NCBI RefSeq assembly: GCF_001815985.1
Contig: NZ_KV823557.1
Location: 1-44,612, forward strand
Reading direction: 5' to 3'
Source: Corynebacterium sp. HMSC27B11
Lineage (GTDB): Bacteria; Actinomycetota; Actinomycetes; Mycobacteriales; Mycobacteriaceae
Length of the DNA: 44,612 bases
Shown here: piece after piece, positions 30,206 through 39,783 of the stretch
Position numbering within the stretch: position 1 is the stretch's first letter
Layout: each line of letters starts with the position of its first letter
Notes under the pieces: generated by a model
Database searches by the model: none
What the model was told of the DNA's origin: nothing
What the model saw: only the letters and a program-made list of their open reading frames with translations
Translations under genes and position numbers: made by a program

Positions 30206-30332
30206 GCTGGCCCTGCCTTTCCGGGGGTTGGGTGATCCTTGGGGTGGTGATCCACCGGGGTTTTCCTTGTCCCAGGATACCGTGAAACCCGGAAAAGCTC
30301 GGGAGGCCAGCAGCGTGCTGTGGCGTGGAGTT

Positions 30333-31397
30333 TTAGCCCTCGTCGGCGGGCAGTGCGGCGAGGTAGTTCTCCGCGTCCAGGGCGGCTCGGCAGCCGCTGC
30401 CAGCTGCGGTGATGGCCTGCTGGTAGTGGGAGTCCACGAGGTCGCCGGCGGCGAACACACCCGGCAGGCTGGTGGCGGTGGTGGGCTCGTCGACCTTGAC
30501 GTAGCCGTCCTCCTTCAGCTCCACCTGGCCCTCGAAGACGCTGACGCGCGGGTCGTGGCCGATGGCGACGAAGAGGGCGTCGAATTCCATCTCCTGGCTT
30601 TCGCCGGTGACCGTGTCCTCGATGGTCAGGGAGGTCACTGCGTTTTCGCCGTGGACGGCGGTGACCTTGGAGTTCATGAGGAACTCGATCTTCGGGTTCT
30701 GGCGGGCGCGCTCCTGCATGATCTTGGAGGCGCGGAACTCGTCGCGGCGGTGGATGAGGGTCACGGTCTCGCCGAACTTGGTGAGGAAGTCCGCCTCCTC
30801 CATCGCGGAGTCGCCGCCGCCGACGATGGCGATCTTGCGGTCCTTGAAGAAGAAGCCGTCGCAGGTGGCGCAGGCGGACACGCCGCGGCCGATCATCTCC
30901 TGCTCGCCTGGGATGTTCAGGTAGCGCGGTGCCGCACCGGTGGCGAGGATGACGGCGCGTGCCTGGTACTCCTCGCCGTCTGCCCAGACCTTCTTGATCT
31001 CGCCGGTCAGGTCCATCTTCTCGACGTCCTCCATGCGCAGGTCGGCGCCGAAGCGCTCCGCCTGGTTGCGCATTTCGTCCATCAGCTCTGGGCCCTGGAT
31101 GCCCTTGGCGAAGCCGGGGAAGTTTTCCACCTCGGTGGTCTGCATCAGCAGGCCGCCGAAGTCCATGCCCTCGAAGACGATCGGTTCGAGCTCGGCGCGG
31201 GCGGCGTAGATCGCGGCGGTGTAGCCGGCTGGCCCGGAGCCCACGATGATCACGTTGTGGATCTTCTCGGCAGGGTCGTGGGTGCCGCCGGAGCTGGCGG
31301 AGGTATCGGGAGTGTCGGCTGGGGTGGCCGCGTCCGCGGCGTCGCCCGCCTTGTTCACGCCGATTCCGACGTTGGCCTGCAGGAAGGGCTGAGACAT
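30333..31397 (-). CDS. trxB: Thioredoxin reductase
   Basis: A 354-residue low-molecular-weight flavoprotein that passes electrons from NADPH to thioredoxin. FAD motif [18 protein letters not shown] (about 49-66), redox pair [16 protein letters not shown] motif [12 protein letters not shown], and C-terminal FAD motif [21 protein letters not shown]. The 45-residue N-terminal extension (Ala/Asp/Thr-rich) is longer than in most TrxB. GAGG lies 6 nt before the ATG. A SigM-like promoter precedes it, so it is probably induced by disulfide stress together with trxA. Confidence 0.96.
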   Translation of the reverse strand: MSQPFLQANVGIGVNKAGDAADAATPADTPDTSASSGGTHDPAEKIHNVIIVGSGPAGYTAAIYAARAELEPIVFEGMDFGGLLMQTTEVENFPGFAKGIQGPELMDEMRNQAERFGADLRMEDVEKMDLTGEIKKVWADGEEYQARAVILATGAAPRYLNIPGEQEMIGRGVSACATCDGFFFKDRKIAIVGGGDSAMEEADFLTKFGETVTLIHRRDEFRASKIMQERARQNPKIEFLMNSKVTAVHGENAVTSLTIEDTVTGESQEMEFDALFVAIGHDPRVSVFEGQVELKEDGYVKVDEPTTATSLPGVFAAGDLVDSHYQQAITAAGSGCRAALDAENYLAALPADEG

Positions 31398-31450
31398 GTG
31401 ACCTCGCTCGTATTGCTTGAAGTGGGTTTCGCTTTCCTAACGCACTTTAT

Positions 31451-31479
31451 CTAACCCACCAGACACGGGATATATTCCC
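31451..31479 (-). promoter_or_regulatory. SigM-type promoter for trxB
   Basis: On the minus strand, GGGAAT (31479-31474) and GGTTAG (31456-31451) are 17 nt apart, close to the pattern reported for corynebacterial SigM promoters (GGGAA(T/C), N16-17, then a GTTG-like -10). It starts just 3 nt after the sigM stop codon and about 55 nt before the trxB ATG. A palindrome GGGATATATTCCC overlaps the -35. Confidence 0.55.
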
Positions 31480-31482
31480 AGC

Positions 31483-32073
31483 TCAGGGGCGGTCGGCATA
31501 GTCCGCGAGCACGAGGTGGTCCTGCAGCAGGCGGCGTCCCCGCGAGTAGCGGGACTTCACGGTGCCGGGCGCGACGTCGAGCATCGTGGAGATCTCGGAG
31601 ATGGAGTAGCCGAGCATTCCACGTAGCACGACGGTCTGCCGGAATAGGATCGGGATGCTGGCCAACGCGTTGTGCAGGTCAACGCTGAGCTCCCGGTTCG
31701 GTGCGGCGTGCGAGGTTGGCAGCTCGCGTTCGCAGTCGCTGATGTCTTCGCGGTGGCGGTGCCCGCGCCGGTGCTGGGCGGTCATGAAGTTCAGTGCGGT
31801 GCGGTGCGCGATGGTCACCATCCAGGTCACGACGCTGGAGCGGTTGCGGAAGGTGGCGGCACAGCGGTGGATTTTCAGGACGGCTTCCTGGTGGACGTCC
31901 GCCAGTTCACTCTCCGGGACGCCCGCGGCGCGTTCTGCCCAGTGCATGCGGACCTCGTGACGGGCCAGCAGTGTGTGGAGTGCCAGCGGGTCGCCGGCGA
32001 TGTGTTCGGCGAGCAGTTCCCGGTCGGTGCGGCGCGCGCTGGTGTGCTGTGTGTCGGTGACTGGTGCCGTCAT
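31483..32073 (-). CDS. sigM: ECF RNA polymerase sigma factor SigM
   Basis: A 196-residue extracytoplasmic-function sigma factor. Region 2 spans about 30-95 (LADVHQEAVLKIHRCAATFR, then VVTWMVTIAHRTALNF contacting the -10) and region 4 about 125-185 (SIPILFRQTVVLRGMLGYSI, with the HTH SISEISTMLDVAPGTVKSRYSRGR). In corynebacteria SigM responds to disulfide and heat stress and drives thioredoxin and Suf/chaperone genes. Position between murJ and trxB is the same as in Mycobacterium, but no anti-sigma gene follows: only 85 nt separate it from trxB. Confidence 0.93.
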   Translation of the reverse strand: MTAPVTDTQHTSARRTDRELLAEHIAGDPLALHTLLARHEVRMHWAERAAGVPESELADVHQEAVLKIHRCAATFRNRSSVVTWMVTIAHRTALNFMTAQHRRGHRHREDISDCERELPTSHAAPNRELSVDLHNALASIPILFRQTVVLRGMLGYSISEISTMLDVAPGTVKSRYSRGRRLLQDHLVLADYADRP

Positions 32074-32123
32074 GGCCCCTCCCCTTTCCCCTGGTGAGCC
32101 TGGATCGTGGCTTAGACACTAAT

Positions 32124-32165
32124 GAGCGCCCCGGCCATCGTGATGTCGATGGCGCCGGGGCGCTC
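32124..32165 (-). terminator. Strong hairpin after murJ
   Basis: GAGCGCCCCGG (32124-32134) pairs with CCGGGGCGCTC (32155-32165), and CCATCG (32135-32140) with CGATGG (32147-32152), giving 17 pairs with a 2-nt bulge. It lies between the murJ stop and the sigM start. The following minus-strand bases (ATTAG) are not a good U tract, so it could also be a stabiliser or attenuator. Confidence 0.5.
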
Positions 32166-32189
32166 AAAGCTGTGGACAGCTCAGCGGGG

Positions 32190-35100
32190 TTAACTCCGCT
32201 CTTGTGGATAAGCGCGTGCGCTCCCCCGCGCGGAACTCCCCCGCGCCGGGCTGCTTGGCGCGGTGCTGGTCTCGTCCACGCGGTTCTGGCCCTGCCAGGT
32301 GCCCATGACCCGCAGCTCGCCGAGGGTGGCCCGGCCGTCGGCCTCAGGCAGCTGGGTGATCCAGATCAGCAGCTGCTTCATTGGCTTGGTGCCCTGCTCC
32401 TTCTTCTCGGCGTCCTCGGCGCTCTCCTCCTCGGACGCCGCATCGGACCCGGCACCTTCCGCGTCGCCAGCCTTCGCCGCGTCCTTGGCCTTGGCCTCCG
32501 CCAGGGCCTTCAGCAGCTTCTGGTTCGCACCGCGGCCCACGAGGACGTCCTGCCCGTCCTCGCCGTGGAATTCCACGTTCATCGTGGATTCGGTGGCGGT
32601 CACGGTGCCCAGTGAGGTGGTCTCGTCCAGGGTGAGCGGGACCTTGCGCAGGTTGGCGGATTGGTTTCCGCTGGTCGCGGTGGCCGTCGCCTCACCTTCC
32701 GGCGTGGCCTCCGGAGCGCTCGGCTCCTCCGAGGCGGTCGGTTGGGCGGAGGCCTTGGCGCCCGCCTTGTTCGGTACGGCCGCCCCGCTCGGTGCAGCTG
32801 GGTCGGTCGGCGCGGTGGCCTCGTCGACGCGGCGCAGCTCGACCTTCATGCCGGGTGCGAGCCCCTCCAGCTGCAGTGCGTGGATGCGGGTGTCGGTCGG
32901 CAGGTCCACGAGCAGTCCGATGCCCTCCTTCGTGGCCTCCGGGGTGCGTCCCAGTGGGCTGAGGTAGGAGTCGGACTGCCACTTCGTCGCCGCGCGTCCG
33001 TCGGTGATCAGCTGGGCGTCCTCAGGCGCGTCGAGGGTGCCCTTCGCGCCGGTGGGCATCCATTCGCGGACGTTGCGGATCGGTACGATCGTCGGCTCGC
33101 GCTTGATGATGCCCTCCGCGCCGGAGCGGATGGAGTCCGTGGATAGCGGCGAGTCTTCCCGTCCCCCGCCGACCACGCTGAGCAGGCTGGCGACGAGCGC
33201 GGCGATGAGCAGGGCGGAGCCGATGGCGATGCCGCCGATGACGGCGACGTGCTGCAGGCGCGCCTGGCGCACACCGAAGCCGGTTTTCTGGACCTGCGGG
33301 GTCGGCGCTTCGTCCGGGTTGATGGCCAGCTCCCCGGAGGTGAGGTAGCGCAGCCTGGTCGCCAGCTCGCGGGGGTCGCGGTCTGCCGGATTCGGTGGGA
33401 CGTCGCCCTCGTCGCGGTGGTCGCCTTCGTTGCGGTCTGCGTCTGCGTCCTCGTCGGTGTCTTCGCTGCGTGCGGTCGCCGGGTTGGCCGCCCCGCCGCT
33501 GATGACGGCGGCGCGCTGCTCGGTGCTGAGGTCGCTGGCGGCCAGCGACTCGGCGAGCAGTTCCTTCGGGATCTCCGAGACCGGCACGTTGGCCAGCAGG
33601 AGCTCGAGGACGGCGGCGATGCCCTGCATGTCCTGCGCGGAGGAGTTATTCGGCAGGTAGCCGGGGAAGGCGAGGACAGCACCCCCGGCGGTGCTGATGC
33701 GGATGCGGTCGCGGTGGTCCACGCCCAGGGCCAGACCATGGTCGTGCATCTCCGCGGCGGCCTCGGCGAGGTCGGCGACGGCGAAGCCGACGGCCAGCGG
33801 GTCCGGGCTGGAGTCCGCGACTGCGGAGAGTGCGGAGCCGTCGGTCCAATCGGAAACCACGACCACGCTGCCGGGGCTGTCGATGACCTGCTGGATCTGC
33901 GCGAGTCCGGCCAGCGGGTTTGCCTCCTCGCCCTCGGCGCCGTCATCAGCGTTCTCAAGGGCGTGCGCGAGGGCGGCCTCCTGGGCCTCCATCATGGCCC
34001 GGGACTTCCGCGACATTTCCTGCTTCACCTGCATCACCAGTCGGGACTGGTTCGGCACGTACTCGCCGGGGCGCTTGCCCTGGCGCACCGCTGCCAGCGG
34101 GTCGAGGATGGTGAGCCCCACCATTTCCCCGGTGGCGGTGCGCTGGGCCTGCCAGAACCGGGCGGCGGTGGAGCCACCGTGGTCGGCAAGCAGGCGGTAG
34201 CGCCCGTCCAGGATCGGCGCGCCGGGCACCAGGCGTGGCCCGCGCACGCGCCCCGCGGATAGCGGCGGCAGGGGCGGCAACAGGGAGTTGGCCACGGCAG
34301 CCTCGCGGGCGGCCTCCGCGGGGCCCAGCGGGGTGGGAACCATGCGTTCTGCGGCGGAGCCCAGTTCCTCCTCGGCTTGACGTCCGGAAAAGAAACGGCC
34401 GATACCGGGGACGCGGGAGAGCGCGGAGCCGACGGTGAGAACCTCGGGCAGCTTGGAGCGCGCCATGACCACGCCGGTGGCGATGAGGAACACCGGGCCG
34501 GTGATGAGCAGGCGGATCAGGAAGCCCGGGTTCTGGCCGGGGGTGATGATCGTGTTGGTGAGAGCCAGGTCCACGAGCCAGGCGACGAGCGCGCCGACGA
34601 GGGAGGCGCCGAAGGCCCAGAGGCTGGTGTGCATGACCTCGCGGGAGTTGAGGTTGCCCAGGGAGCGGCGCAGCAGCAGCACGCCGATGATCGCGCCGGT
34701 GACGAAGCCGAAGCCGTTTGCGGCACCCAGCAGCACCACCACGAGGCGCGGCTCGGTGGCGATGAATGGCGCGATGGAGACCAGGGCGATCTTGGTGATC
34801 GTGATGCCGGCGATGATGAAGGTCGGGGTCCAGACCTCCTCGCGGGCGTAGAACACGCGCAGGTGCAGCAGCACCAGGGAGTACGGGATGAGCGTGAAGG
34901 CGGAGAAGGAAACTGTCCAGCCGAGCACGCTCGCGGTCTCCATGGAGAAGGAGCGGTAGGCGAACAGTGCCGGTCCGATGACCCCGCCGAATGCGGTCAT
35001 GAACACGATGATGGGGATCATCGCGAACATGGTCAGTCGGGTGGCGACGGTGAGGTCGCGGACCACGGCCTTATCGTCGCCGTCGGCGGCGTTGCGGGAT

Positions 35101-36710
35101 AGTCGCGGCATAACGGCAGTCAGCAGGGTCACGCCGATGACGCCGTAGGGCATCTGCAGCAGCTGCCAGGCGTTCATGTAGATCGTTGGGGCGTCCCCGG
35201 ATGCGCTGGAGGCGATCTGGTTATTGATCGCCCAACCGACCTGGGAGATCGCCACGTAGAGCACGATCGCCACGCCCATGCCGGCGAAGTTCTTCAGGCG
35301 CTCGTCCACGCCCCACAGGGGCCGTAGGTTGATGCCCGCCTTGCGGAGATAGGGCACCATGATCAGCGCCTGGAAGACCACGCCGAGGGTGGTTCCGAGC
35401 CCCAGCAGCAGCACGTGCGGGTCGCTGATGGTGACGTGGTCAGTGGGCTGGAGTTTCGTGTCCTCGGGCAGCAGCAGGTAGCCGCCGAGGACGGTGATGG
35501 TCACGAGGTTGTTGATCACGGGCGCCCACGCGCCGGGTTTGAATACTCCCTTGGTGTTCAGCACGGCCATGAACACGGCAAACATGGCGTAGAAGAAGAT
35601 CTGCGGGAGCACCAGGTAGGCGAACATTGTCGCCATCTGGACGTTGACCTGGCCGTCTTGGTCGAGTGTGAGTCTGATCAGCCAGGGGGCGCCGAGAACG
35701 GCGAGGAGGGTGATGATGACGGTGATGCTGAACGTCATCGTCAGCAGTCTTCGGATGAAGGCTTCGCCGCGGTCGGGGTCTTCCTTCTCGGCTCGGACGA
35801 GCACGGGGACGACCAGGGAGGTCAGCACCGCGCCGAGGACGAGCTCCGTGATGAGGTTCGGCAGGGTGTTCGCGGTGTTGAACGCGGAGGCGACGGCGGC
35901 ACCCAGCGCGGAGCCGATGAGGACAGTGCGCAGGAAGCCGGTGATGCGCGACAGGAGGGTCGCGATGGCCATGGAGCCACCGGTGCGGACGACCTCGGCG
36001 TCCGAGGGTTGTTCGTTGTGCTTATCCTGTTCCGCCGCGGCTGCGGCGGTGCGGTCCGTTGGGGTTTCTTCCTCCGGTGGGACGTCGCCGCTGCCGCCGC
36101 TGGTTGCGGTGGCTGCCGGGGCCGCGGTGGCTGCGGCGTTGTTGCCTGCCGCGCCTGCCGTGCCGGTTTGGCTTCCGGTGGATGCGGCGCCGTTGGCTGC
36201 GGCGCCTGCCCCGGCGGTGCTGCGCGCACCCGTTGCGGCGCCGGTTCCAACCCCGGCGCCGGCGAGGGCGCGGGCGGAGGTGCGGGCCGGTTGGGAGCTG
36301 GCGCGGTACTGGCGGCCCGCGGGGTCTGCCCCGGGGTCGGCGGAGTGCCCGAGTTCCCCGGAGAGGCCGAACTCGTAGTGGTCATAGGCGTGGCGCTCGT
36401 TGGCCAGGTGGATCTCCGAGGCGGGCCGGCGGAAGTCCACGGCCGGGGCGGCTGGGGCCTCGGGGGGGGTGTCTTCGGGTTCCTGGCCGTGCTGGGAGGG
36501 GGCGACGCTCAGTGAGGAGTAGTCGTCCGTTGTTTCCGGTGCGTCGGCTTCTTCGCGCGCCTGTGGGGCCAGCGCGGGCGGGCGTGCTTCGATGAAGCGG
36601 CCGCGCTGGCCTGCGGGTGGCTTGGGTGGTGGCGTGCTGCCGTGGCCTGCGCTGTCAGCGGAATCCTCGGGAACGTCTGGGGTAGTCACAGAATCCATCT
36701 TCGCCGACAT
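32190..36710 (-). CDS. murJ: MurJ lipid II flippase fused to pseudokinase and extracellular domain
   Basis: A 1506-residue protein with the mycobacterial MviN layout (Rv3910 type), but longer. Residues 1-235 are a disordered, Pro/Ala/Gly-rich tail. The MurJ flippase (MATE-like, about 14 membrane helices) spans about 237-770, beginning GGSMAIATLLSRITGFLRTV. A pseudokinase-like domain runs from about 832 (DGRYRLLADHGGSTAARFWQ) to about 1050; the catalytic HRD and DFG motifs are absent. One membrane helix (about 1156-1180, AVIGGIAIGSALLIAALVAS) leads to an extracellular domain whose LITDGRAATKWQSDSY resembles discoidin-like carbohydrate-binding folds, interrupted by a long Ala/Glu/Pro insertion. 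It exports lipid II; in mycobacteria the phosphorylated pseudokinase binds FhaA and is tied to CwlM control. Confidence 0.93.
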   Translation of the reverse strand: MSAKMDSVTTPDVPEDSADSAGHGSTPPPKPPAGQRGRFIEARPPALAPQAREEADAPETTDDYSSLSVAPSQHGQEPEDTPPEAPAAPAVDFRRPASEIHLANERHAYDHYEFGLSGELGHSADPGADPAGRQYRASSQPARTSARALAGAGVGTGAATGARSTAGAGAAANGAASTGSQTGTAGAAGNNAAATAAPAATATSGGSGDVPPEEETPTDRTAAAAAEQDKHNEQPSDAEVVRTGGSMAIATLLSRITGFLRTVLIGSALGAAVASAFNTANTLPNLITELVLGAVLTSLVVPVLVRAEKEDPDRGEAFIRRLLTMTFSITVIITLLAVLGAPWLIRLTLDQDGQVNVQMATMFAYLVLPQIFFYAMFAVFMAVLNTKGVFKPGAWAPVINNLVTITVLGGYLLLPEDTKLQPTDHVTISDPHVLLLGLGTTLGVVFQALIMVPYLRKAGINLRPLWGVDERLKNFAGMGVAIVLYVAISQVGWAINNQIASSASGDAPTIYMNAWQLLQMPYGVIGVTLLTAVMPRLSRNAADGDDKAVVRDLTVATRLTMFAMIPIIVFMTAFGGVIGPALFAYRSFSMETASVLGWTVSFSAFTLIPYSLVLLHLRVFYAREEVWTPTFIIAGITITKIALVSIAPFIATEPRLVVVLLGAANGFGFVTGAIIGVLLLRRSLGNLNSREVMHTSLWAFGASLVGALVAWLVDLALTNTIITPGQNPGFLIRLLITGPVFLIATGVVMARSKLPEVLTVGSALSRVPGIGRFFSGRQAEEELGSAAERMVPTPLGPAEAAREAAVANSLLPPLPPLSAGRVRGPRLVPGAPILDGRYRLLADHGGSTAARFWQAQRTATGEMVGLTILDPLAAVRQGKRPGEYVPNQSRLVMQVKQEMSRKSRAMMEAQEAALAHALENADDGAEGEEANPLAGLAQIQQVIDSPGSVVVVSDWTDGSALSAVADSSPDPLAVGFAVADLAEAAAEMHDHGLALGVDHRDRIRISTAGGAVLAFPGYLPNNSSAQDMQGIAAVLELLLANVPVSEIPKELLAESLAASDLSTEQRAAVISGGAANPATARSEDTDEDADADRNEGDHRDEGDVPPNPADRDPRELATRLRYLTSGELAINPDEAPTPQVQKTGFGVRQARLQHVAVIGGIAIGSALLIAALVASLLSVVGGGREDSPLSTDSIRSGAEGIIKREPTIVPIRNVREWMPTGAKGTLDAPEDAQLITDGRAATKWQSDSYLSPLGRTPEATKEGIGLLVDLPTDTRIHALQLEGLAPGMKVELRRVDEATAPTDPAAPSGAAVPNKAGAKASAQPTASEEPSAPEATPEGEATATATSGNQSANLRKVPLTLDETTSLGTVTATESTMNVEFHGEDGQDVLVGRGANQKLLKALAEAKAKDAAKAGDAEGAGSDAASEEESAEDAEKKEQGTKPMKQLLIWITQLPEADGRATLGELRVMGTWQGQNRVDETSTAPSSPARGSSARGSARAYPQERS

Positions 36711-36715
36711 TGGGT

Positions 36716-36736
36716 GCGTTTCCTAACTAGAAACGC
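36716..36736 (-). promoter_or_regulatory. Hairpin covering the murJ ribosome-binding site
   Basis: GCGTTTC (36716-36722) and GAAACGC (36730-36736) are perfect 7-bp inverted arms with a 7-nt loop. On the murJ mRNA the AGGAAA used as Shine-Dalgarno lies at the edge of and inside the second arm, 6-10 nt before the ATG, so folding would hide it. Control of murJ translation is an inference. The remainder of 36711-36894 holds no gene. Confidence 0.45.
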
Positions 36737-36894
36737 GCTCGATGGGCGGGTTTTCGCTGCCTGTGACGGGTTTTACACCGTGTGTGAGGGCGTGGCGAGC
36801 CTGGCTTATCGCTGGCTTCTTCTTGGCCGTTAGCTGCGGTGGGGCGCTCGGCGGGGCGTCAATCGGGGTGCGCGGCTGCGTTTTTGCGGCGGGG

Positions 36895-39774
36895 CTAGCG
36901 GCGACGGGTCCGGCGGCGCTTGCGGTCCAGGAGGAGCTTCCCGCCGATGCCCGCGCCGGCGATGATGGTGAGCAGGAGGATCATCTTATCCAGCGGGATA
37001 TTGGGGCTAGAGTGCACGCTGACCTGCACGGAGTCGCTGATTCGCTTGTTATTCGGGCTGGCGAGCCACAGGTCGAGGTCGCTGCGCCTATCCGCAGCAC
37101 CGAGGTCGATCGACACGGTCAGGGAGCCACGCGCCGGGATCATCTGCGACTCGGATTCCAGGATCTCGGCGGGGTGCCCGGCGTACTCGTCGAGGGTGTC
37201 GCGGTAGCGGATCTTCGCTGGCACGGGCAGCGGCAGGCCGTTTTGGGCGGCGACGATCAGCGGTGCGGCCTCGGAGGTTCGGGTGAAGACGTTGCCGGGT
37301 GGCAGCAGGGTCACCGAGTTGCGCAGGGTGTCCGCGGTGTCGGCCGCACCGGCGACGCGGTCGGCGGAGCGCTGGCTGGCTTCGTCCTGCTCCGCGGGGT
37401 TGCGGGTGCCGTAGTTGCTGGTGGCGCGCGCGAGATCGGCGAGGATGGGGCGGGTGAACTGCTCGCGGGTCAGGGCGATCTGCCGGGAGTTGGACATCAT
37501 CAGGGTGAGGCTGCGGATCCGGTCGGCCAGGGTGGCCAGCTGCGGGGCGAGTGCCTCGGTGGGTTTCCCGGGGTCGGCGAAGGGCTGGGTGACCTCGCCG
37601 AGTGCCAGTTCGGAGTTCTTCAGGCCGCGGGAGCGCAGCGCATCGGCCAGGGAGGCCGGGGTCGCGTGCCCGGTGGCGAAGGCCTGCTCGATGTACCCCA
37701 GCAGTGCGGTGGCGTCCTGCCCGTTGACCTCCCACTGGCCCGGCGGGACGGCGAGGATCGGCTCGGGGCTGGCGAGTTCCTGCTGGAGCACGGCCAGGGC
37801 GCTGGACATGCGGGTGGCCTCGGAGTCCGCGTTGGCGTCGAAGCGGGACTGGGGGTTGGAGTAGCCCGTGGTGTCCGGGTGGGCGCCGGTGGCGGCCAGG
37901 ACGGTGCCGAGGTCGCCGGAGTAGCGCAGCGCGCGGAGGCTGCCGGCATCGTTGAGCTTCAGCAGGCGCTCGTTCCACTGCCGGTCAGACTGCTGGGCGG
38001 CCGGGTCCTGCCCGTCCCCTGCCTCTTCTCCCGAGGCCTCGGGGGTCTGGGCGGGCTGCTGGGTGAGCACGGTGTTGTTCGCGACGAGCGCGGTGACCGG
38101 CGCCGTGGGGTCCAGGGTGGGCAGGATCGCCTGGCCCTTGAGGGTGTTCTCGAAGCGGCGGGAGAGGTCGGCCCCCTCCGAGGCGGGGTCCACCTTCGCG
38201 GCCGCGAGATACGGCAGGGCCTGGGGAGTGAGGTAGCCGCTGCTGGGGATGGCGATATTGGCCACCGGGGTGGTGCCGAGGATCTCGTGGATGGTGGCGG
38301 CACCCCGGCCGAGGGCGTGCATGCTGAGCCAGGCCGCGCTGGTGGATTCCTCGGCCACGCCGGTATCTGCTCCAGCGGCACCACCGGCCGCATCTCCGCT
38401 GGCAGCGGCGCCATTGGCCTGTCCTGCCGCGGCCTCCGGGTTGGTGGGACCGGTCGCCTGGGCGGTGGTGTTGATGTCCGCCCCGCCGTAGGGCAGCGCG
38501 ACGGTGCAGCTCTCCTTGGTGGTGTCGCGCAGGTCGCTGAGCCAGGTAGCGGCGGCCTTATCGTGGGCGCCGGGTTCGGAGCGGTCCTTGGTGTTGAAGA
38601 TGTCTCCCCAGGAGTCGCGGAGCCGCTTGCGCTCCTCGACGGGCTTTGGGACACGCCCGCCCACGCGGTAGCCGCCGGCCATGCGCTCCACGGTCTGCAG
38701 GAGATCGGGGTCGATCGCCAGGCAGCTGGCTTCGCGGATCTTGGTGCCCTGTGGGCCGTCCAGTGCGGTGCGGTAGCTGTCCAGGAGGGTGCGTAGCCGC
38801 CCGCCTTCCTTCAGTTGCTCACCGAGGGAGTCTTCGTTGAGGTAGAGCTCGGCGGGTTCGGGGGCGTCCCCGACCGCGCCGGGTGTGGCGTGCGTTTCGC
38901 CACCGATGGGCCACAGGAAGGTCAGCGGGGTGCCGGAGGTGCCACTGCCCTCTTCCTTGTCCTTATTTTCTTCTGGGGTGACGACGGCCGTCGCGCGAGT
39001 CACCGCGAGCAGTTCCGCCCCCTGTGCTGCCTGGTCCCCAGCGGCCTCTCCCCCACCATCGGCACCATCAGCGGCCCCGGGCGTGCCGCCGAGGGTGAAC
39101 ATCAGCGGGTAGGTTCCGGCCTGCGCGGCATCCGGCAGCCCGAAGCTCATCGGCGCCAAGGCCCCAGCTGGGCCCGCCGTTTCGCCGGTGGGGGTCTCGG
39201 GGTGTGGGGTGGTGGCGTCGTCCTGAAAGGAAGGGTCGCGGAAGAGGCGGACGTCCACGTCGGCGGTTTCGCCCGGCCCCAGGGAAACCTCACCGCCGTT
39301 ACTGCGTTGCAGCGGGCGCGCCGGGGAGCTGTGTGGGTACTCGCCGCTGTTGGAGAGCAGGGAGGTGCGGACCTGGGCGGGGCTGCCGGCGGCGGGCGCG
39401 GTTTTGAGGCTCAGCGTGAGGCCCCGGATGGTGCCGGGGCTGGTGTTGCGGATGCGCAGGGTGTAGGTCTGCGGGTCGGTGTCCGCCGGGTTGAGGAAGC
39501 GCGGGCTGATGTTGCGAACCTGCAGGTTAATTCCCCGATTGGGGTCGGTGGAGCGGGCGTTCGGGTTGGCCCAGTCCGTGGCCTCCGCGTGGTGGAAGGT
39601 GGTGGTCTGCTCGGGGGTTTGGGCGCCCGCGGCAGGCATGGCCTTTGCTGCGGGCAGTGCAGACGCGGCTGGCAGGGCGGAGCCAGCGAATGGGCCGGGC
39701 ACGGCGGTGACCCACCCGGCGCAGAGGAGGGAGCCGAGCGCGAGGGCGGTGGCGGGGCGGATTTTGGCAGCCAT
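36895..39774 (-). CDS. DUF6049 family secreted membrane-anchored protein
   Basis: A 959-residue envelope protein of the DUF6049 family (Rv3909 type), conserved between the NUDIX gene and murJ in Corynebacteriales; function unknown. It has a signal peptide (1-30, MAAKIRPATALALGSLLCAG), an N-terminal beta-sandwich-like part beginning INLQVRNISPRFLNPADTDP, a large extracellular region of alternating conserved blocks and Ala/Gly-rich insertions, and a C-terminal membrane helix (about 928-948, MILLLTIIAGAGIGGKLLL) followed by an Arg-rich cytoplasmic tail. The single helix plus constant linkage to murJ suggests a cell-wall assembly role (inference). 9 nt after the NUDIX stop codon, so co-transcribed with it. 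Confidence 0.85.
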   Translation of the reverse strand: MAAKIRPATALALGSLLCAGWVTAVPGPFAGSALPAASALPAAKAMPAAGAQTPEQTTTFHHAEATDWANPNARSTDPNRGINLQVRNISPRFLNPADTDPQTYTLRIRNTSPGTIRGLTLSLKTAPAAGSPAQVRTSLLSNSGEYPHSSPARPLQRSNGGEVSLGPGETADVDVRLFRDPSFQDDATTPHPETPTGETAGPAGALAPMSFGLPDAAQAGTYPLMFTLGGTPGAADGADGGGEAAGDQAAQGAELLAVTRATAVVTPEENKDKEEGSGTSGTPLTFLWPIGGETHATPGAVGDAPEPAELYLNEDSLGEQLKEGGRLRTLLDSYRTALDGPQGTKIREASCLAIDPDLLQTVERMAGGYRVGGRVPKPVEERKRLRDSWGDIFNTKDRSEPGAHDKAAATWLSDLRDTTKESCTVALPYGGADINTTAQATGPTNPEAAAGQANGAAASGDAAGGAAGADTGVAEESTSAAWLSMHALGRGAATIHEILGTTPVANIAIPSSGYLTPQALPYLAAAKVDPASEGADLSRRFENTLKGQAILPTLDPTAPVTALVANNTVLTQQPAQTPEASGEEAGDGQDPAAQQSDRQWNERLLKLNDAGSLRALRYSGDLGTVLAATGAHPDTTGYSNPQSRFDANADSEATRMSSALAVLQQELASPEPILAVPPGQWEVNGQDATALLGYIEQAFATGHATPASLADALRSRGLKNSELALGEVTQPFADPGKPTEALAPQLATLADRIRSLTLMMSNSRQIALTREQFTRPILADLARATSNYGTRNPAEQDEASQRSADRVAGAADTADTLRNSVTLLPPGNVFTRTSEAAPLIVAAQNGLPLPVPAKIRYRDTLDEYAGHPAEILESESQMIPARGSLTVSIDLGAADRRSDLDLWLASPNNKRISDSVQVSVHSSPNIPLDKMILLLTIIAGAGIGGKLLLDRKRRRTRRR

Positions 39775-39783
39775 GCAGCCCTC

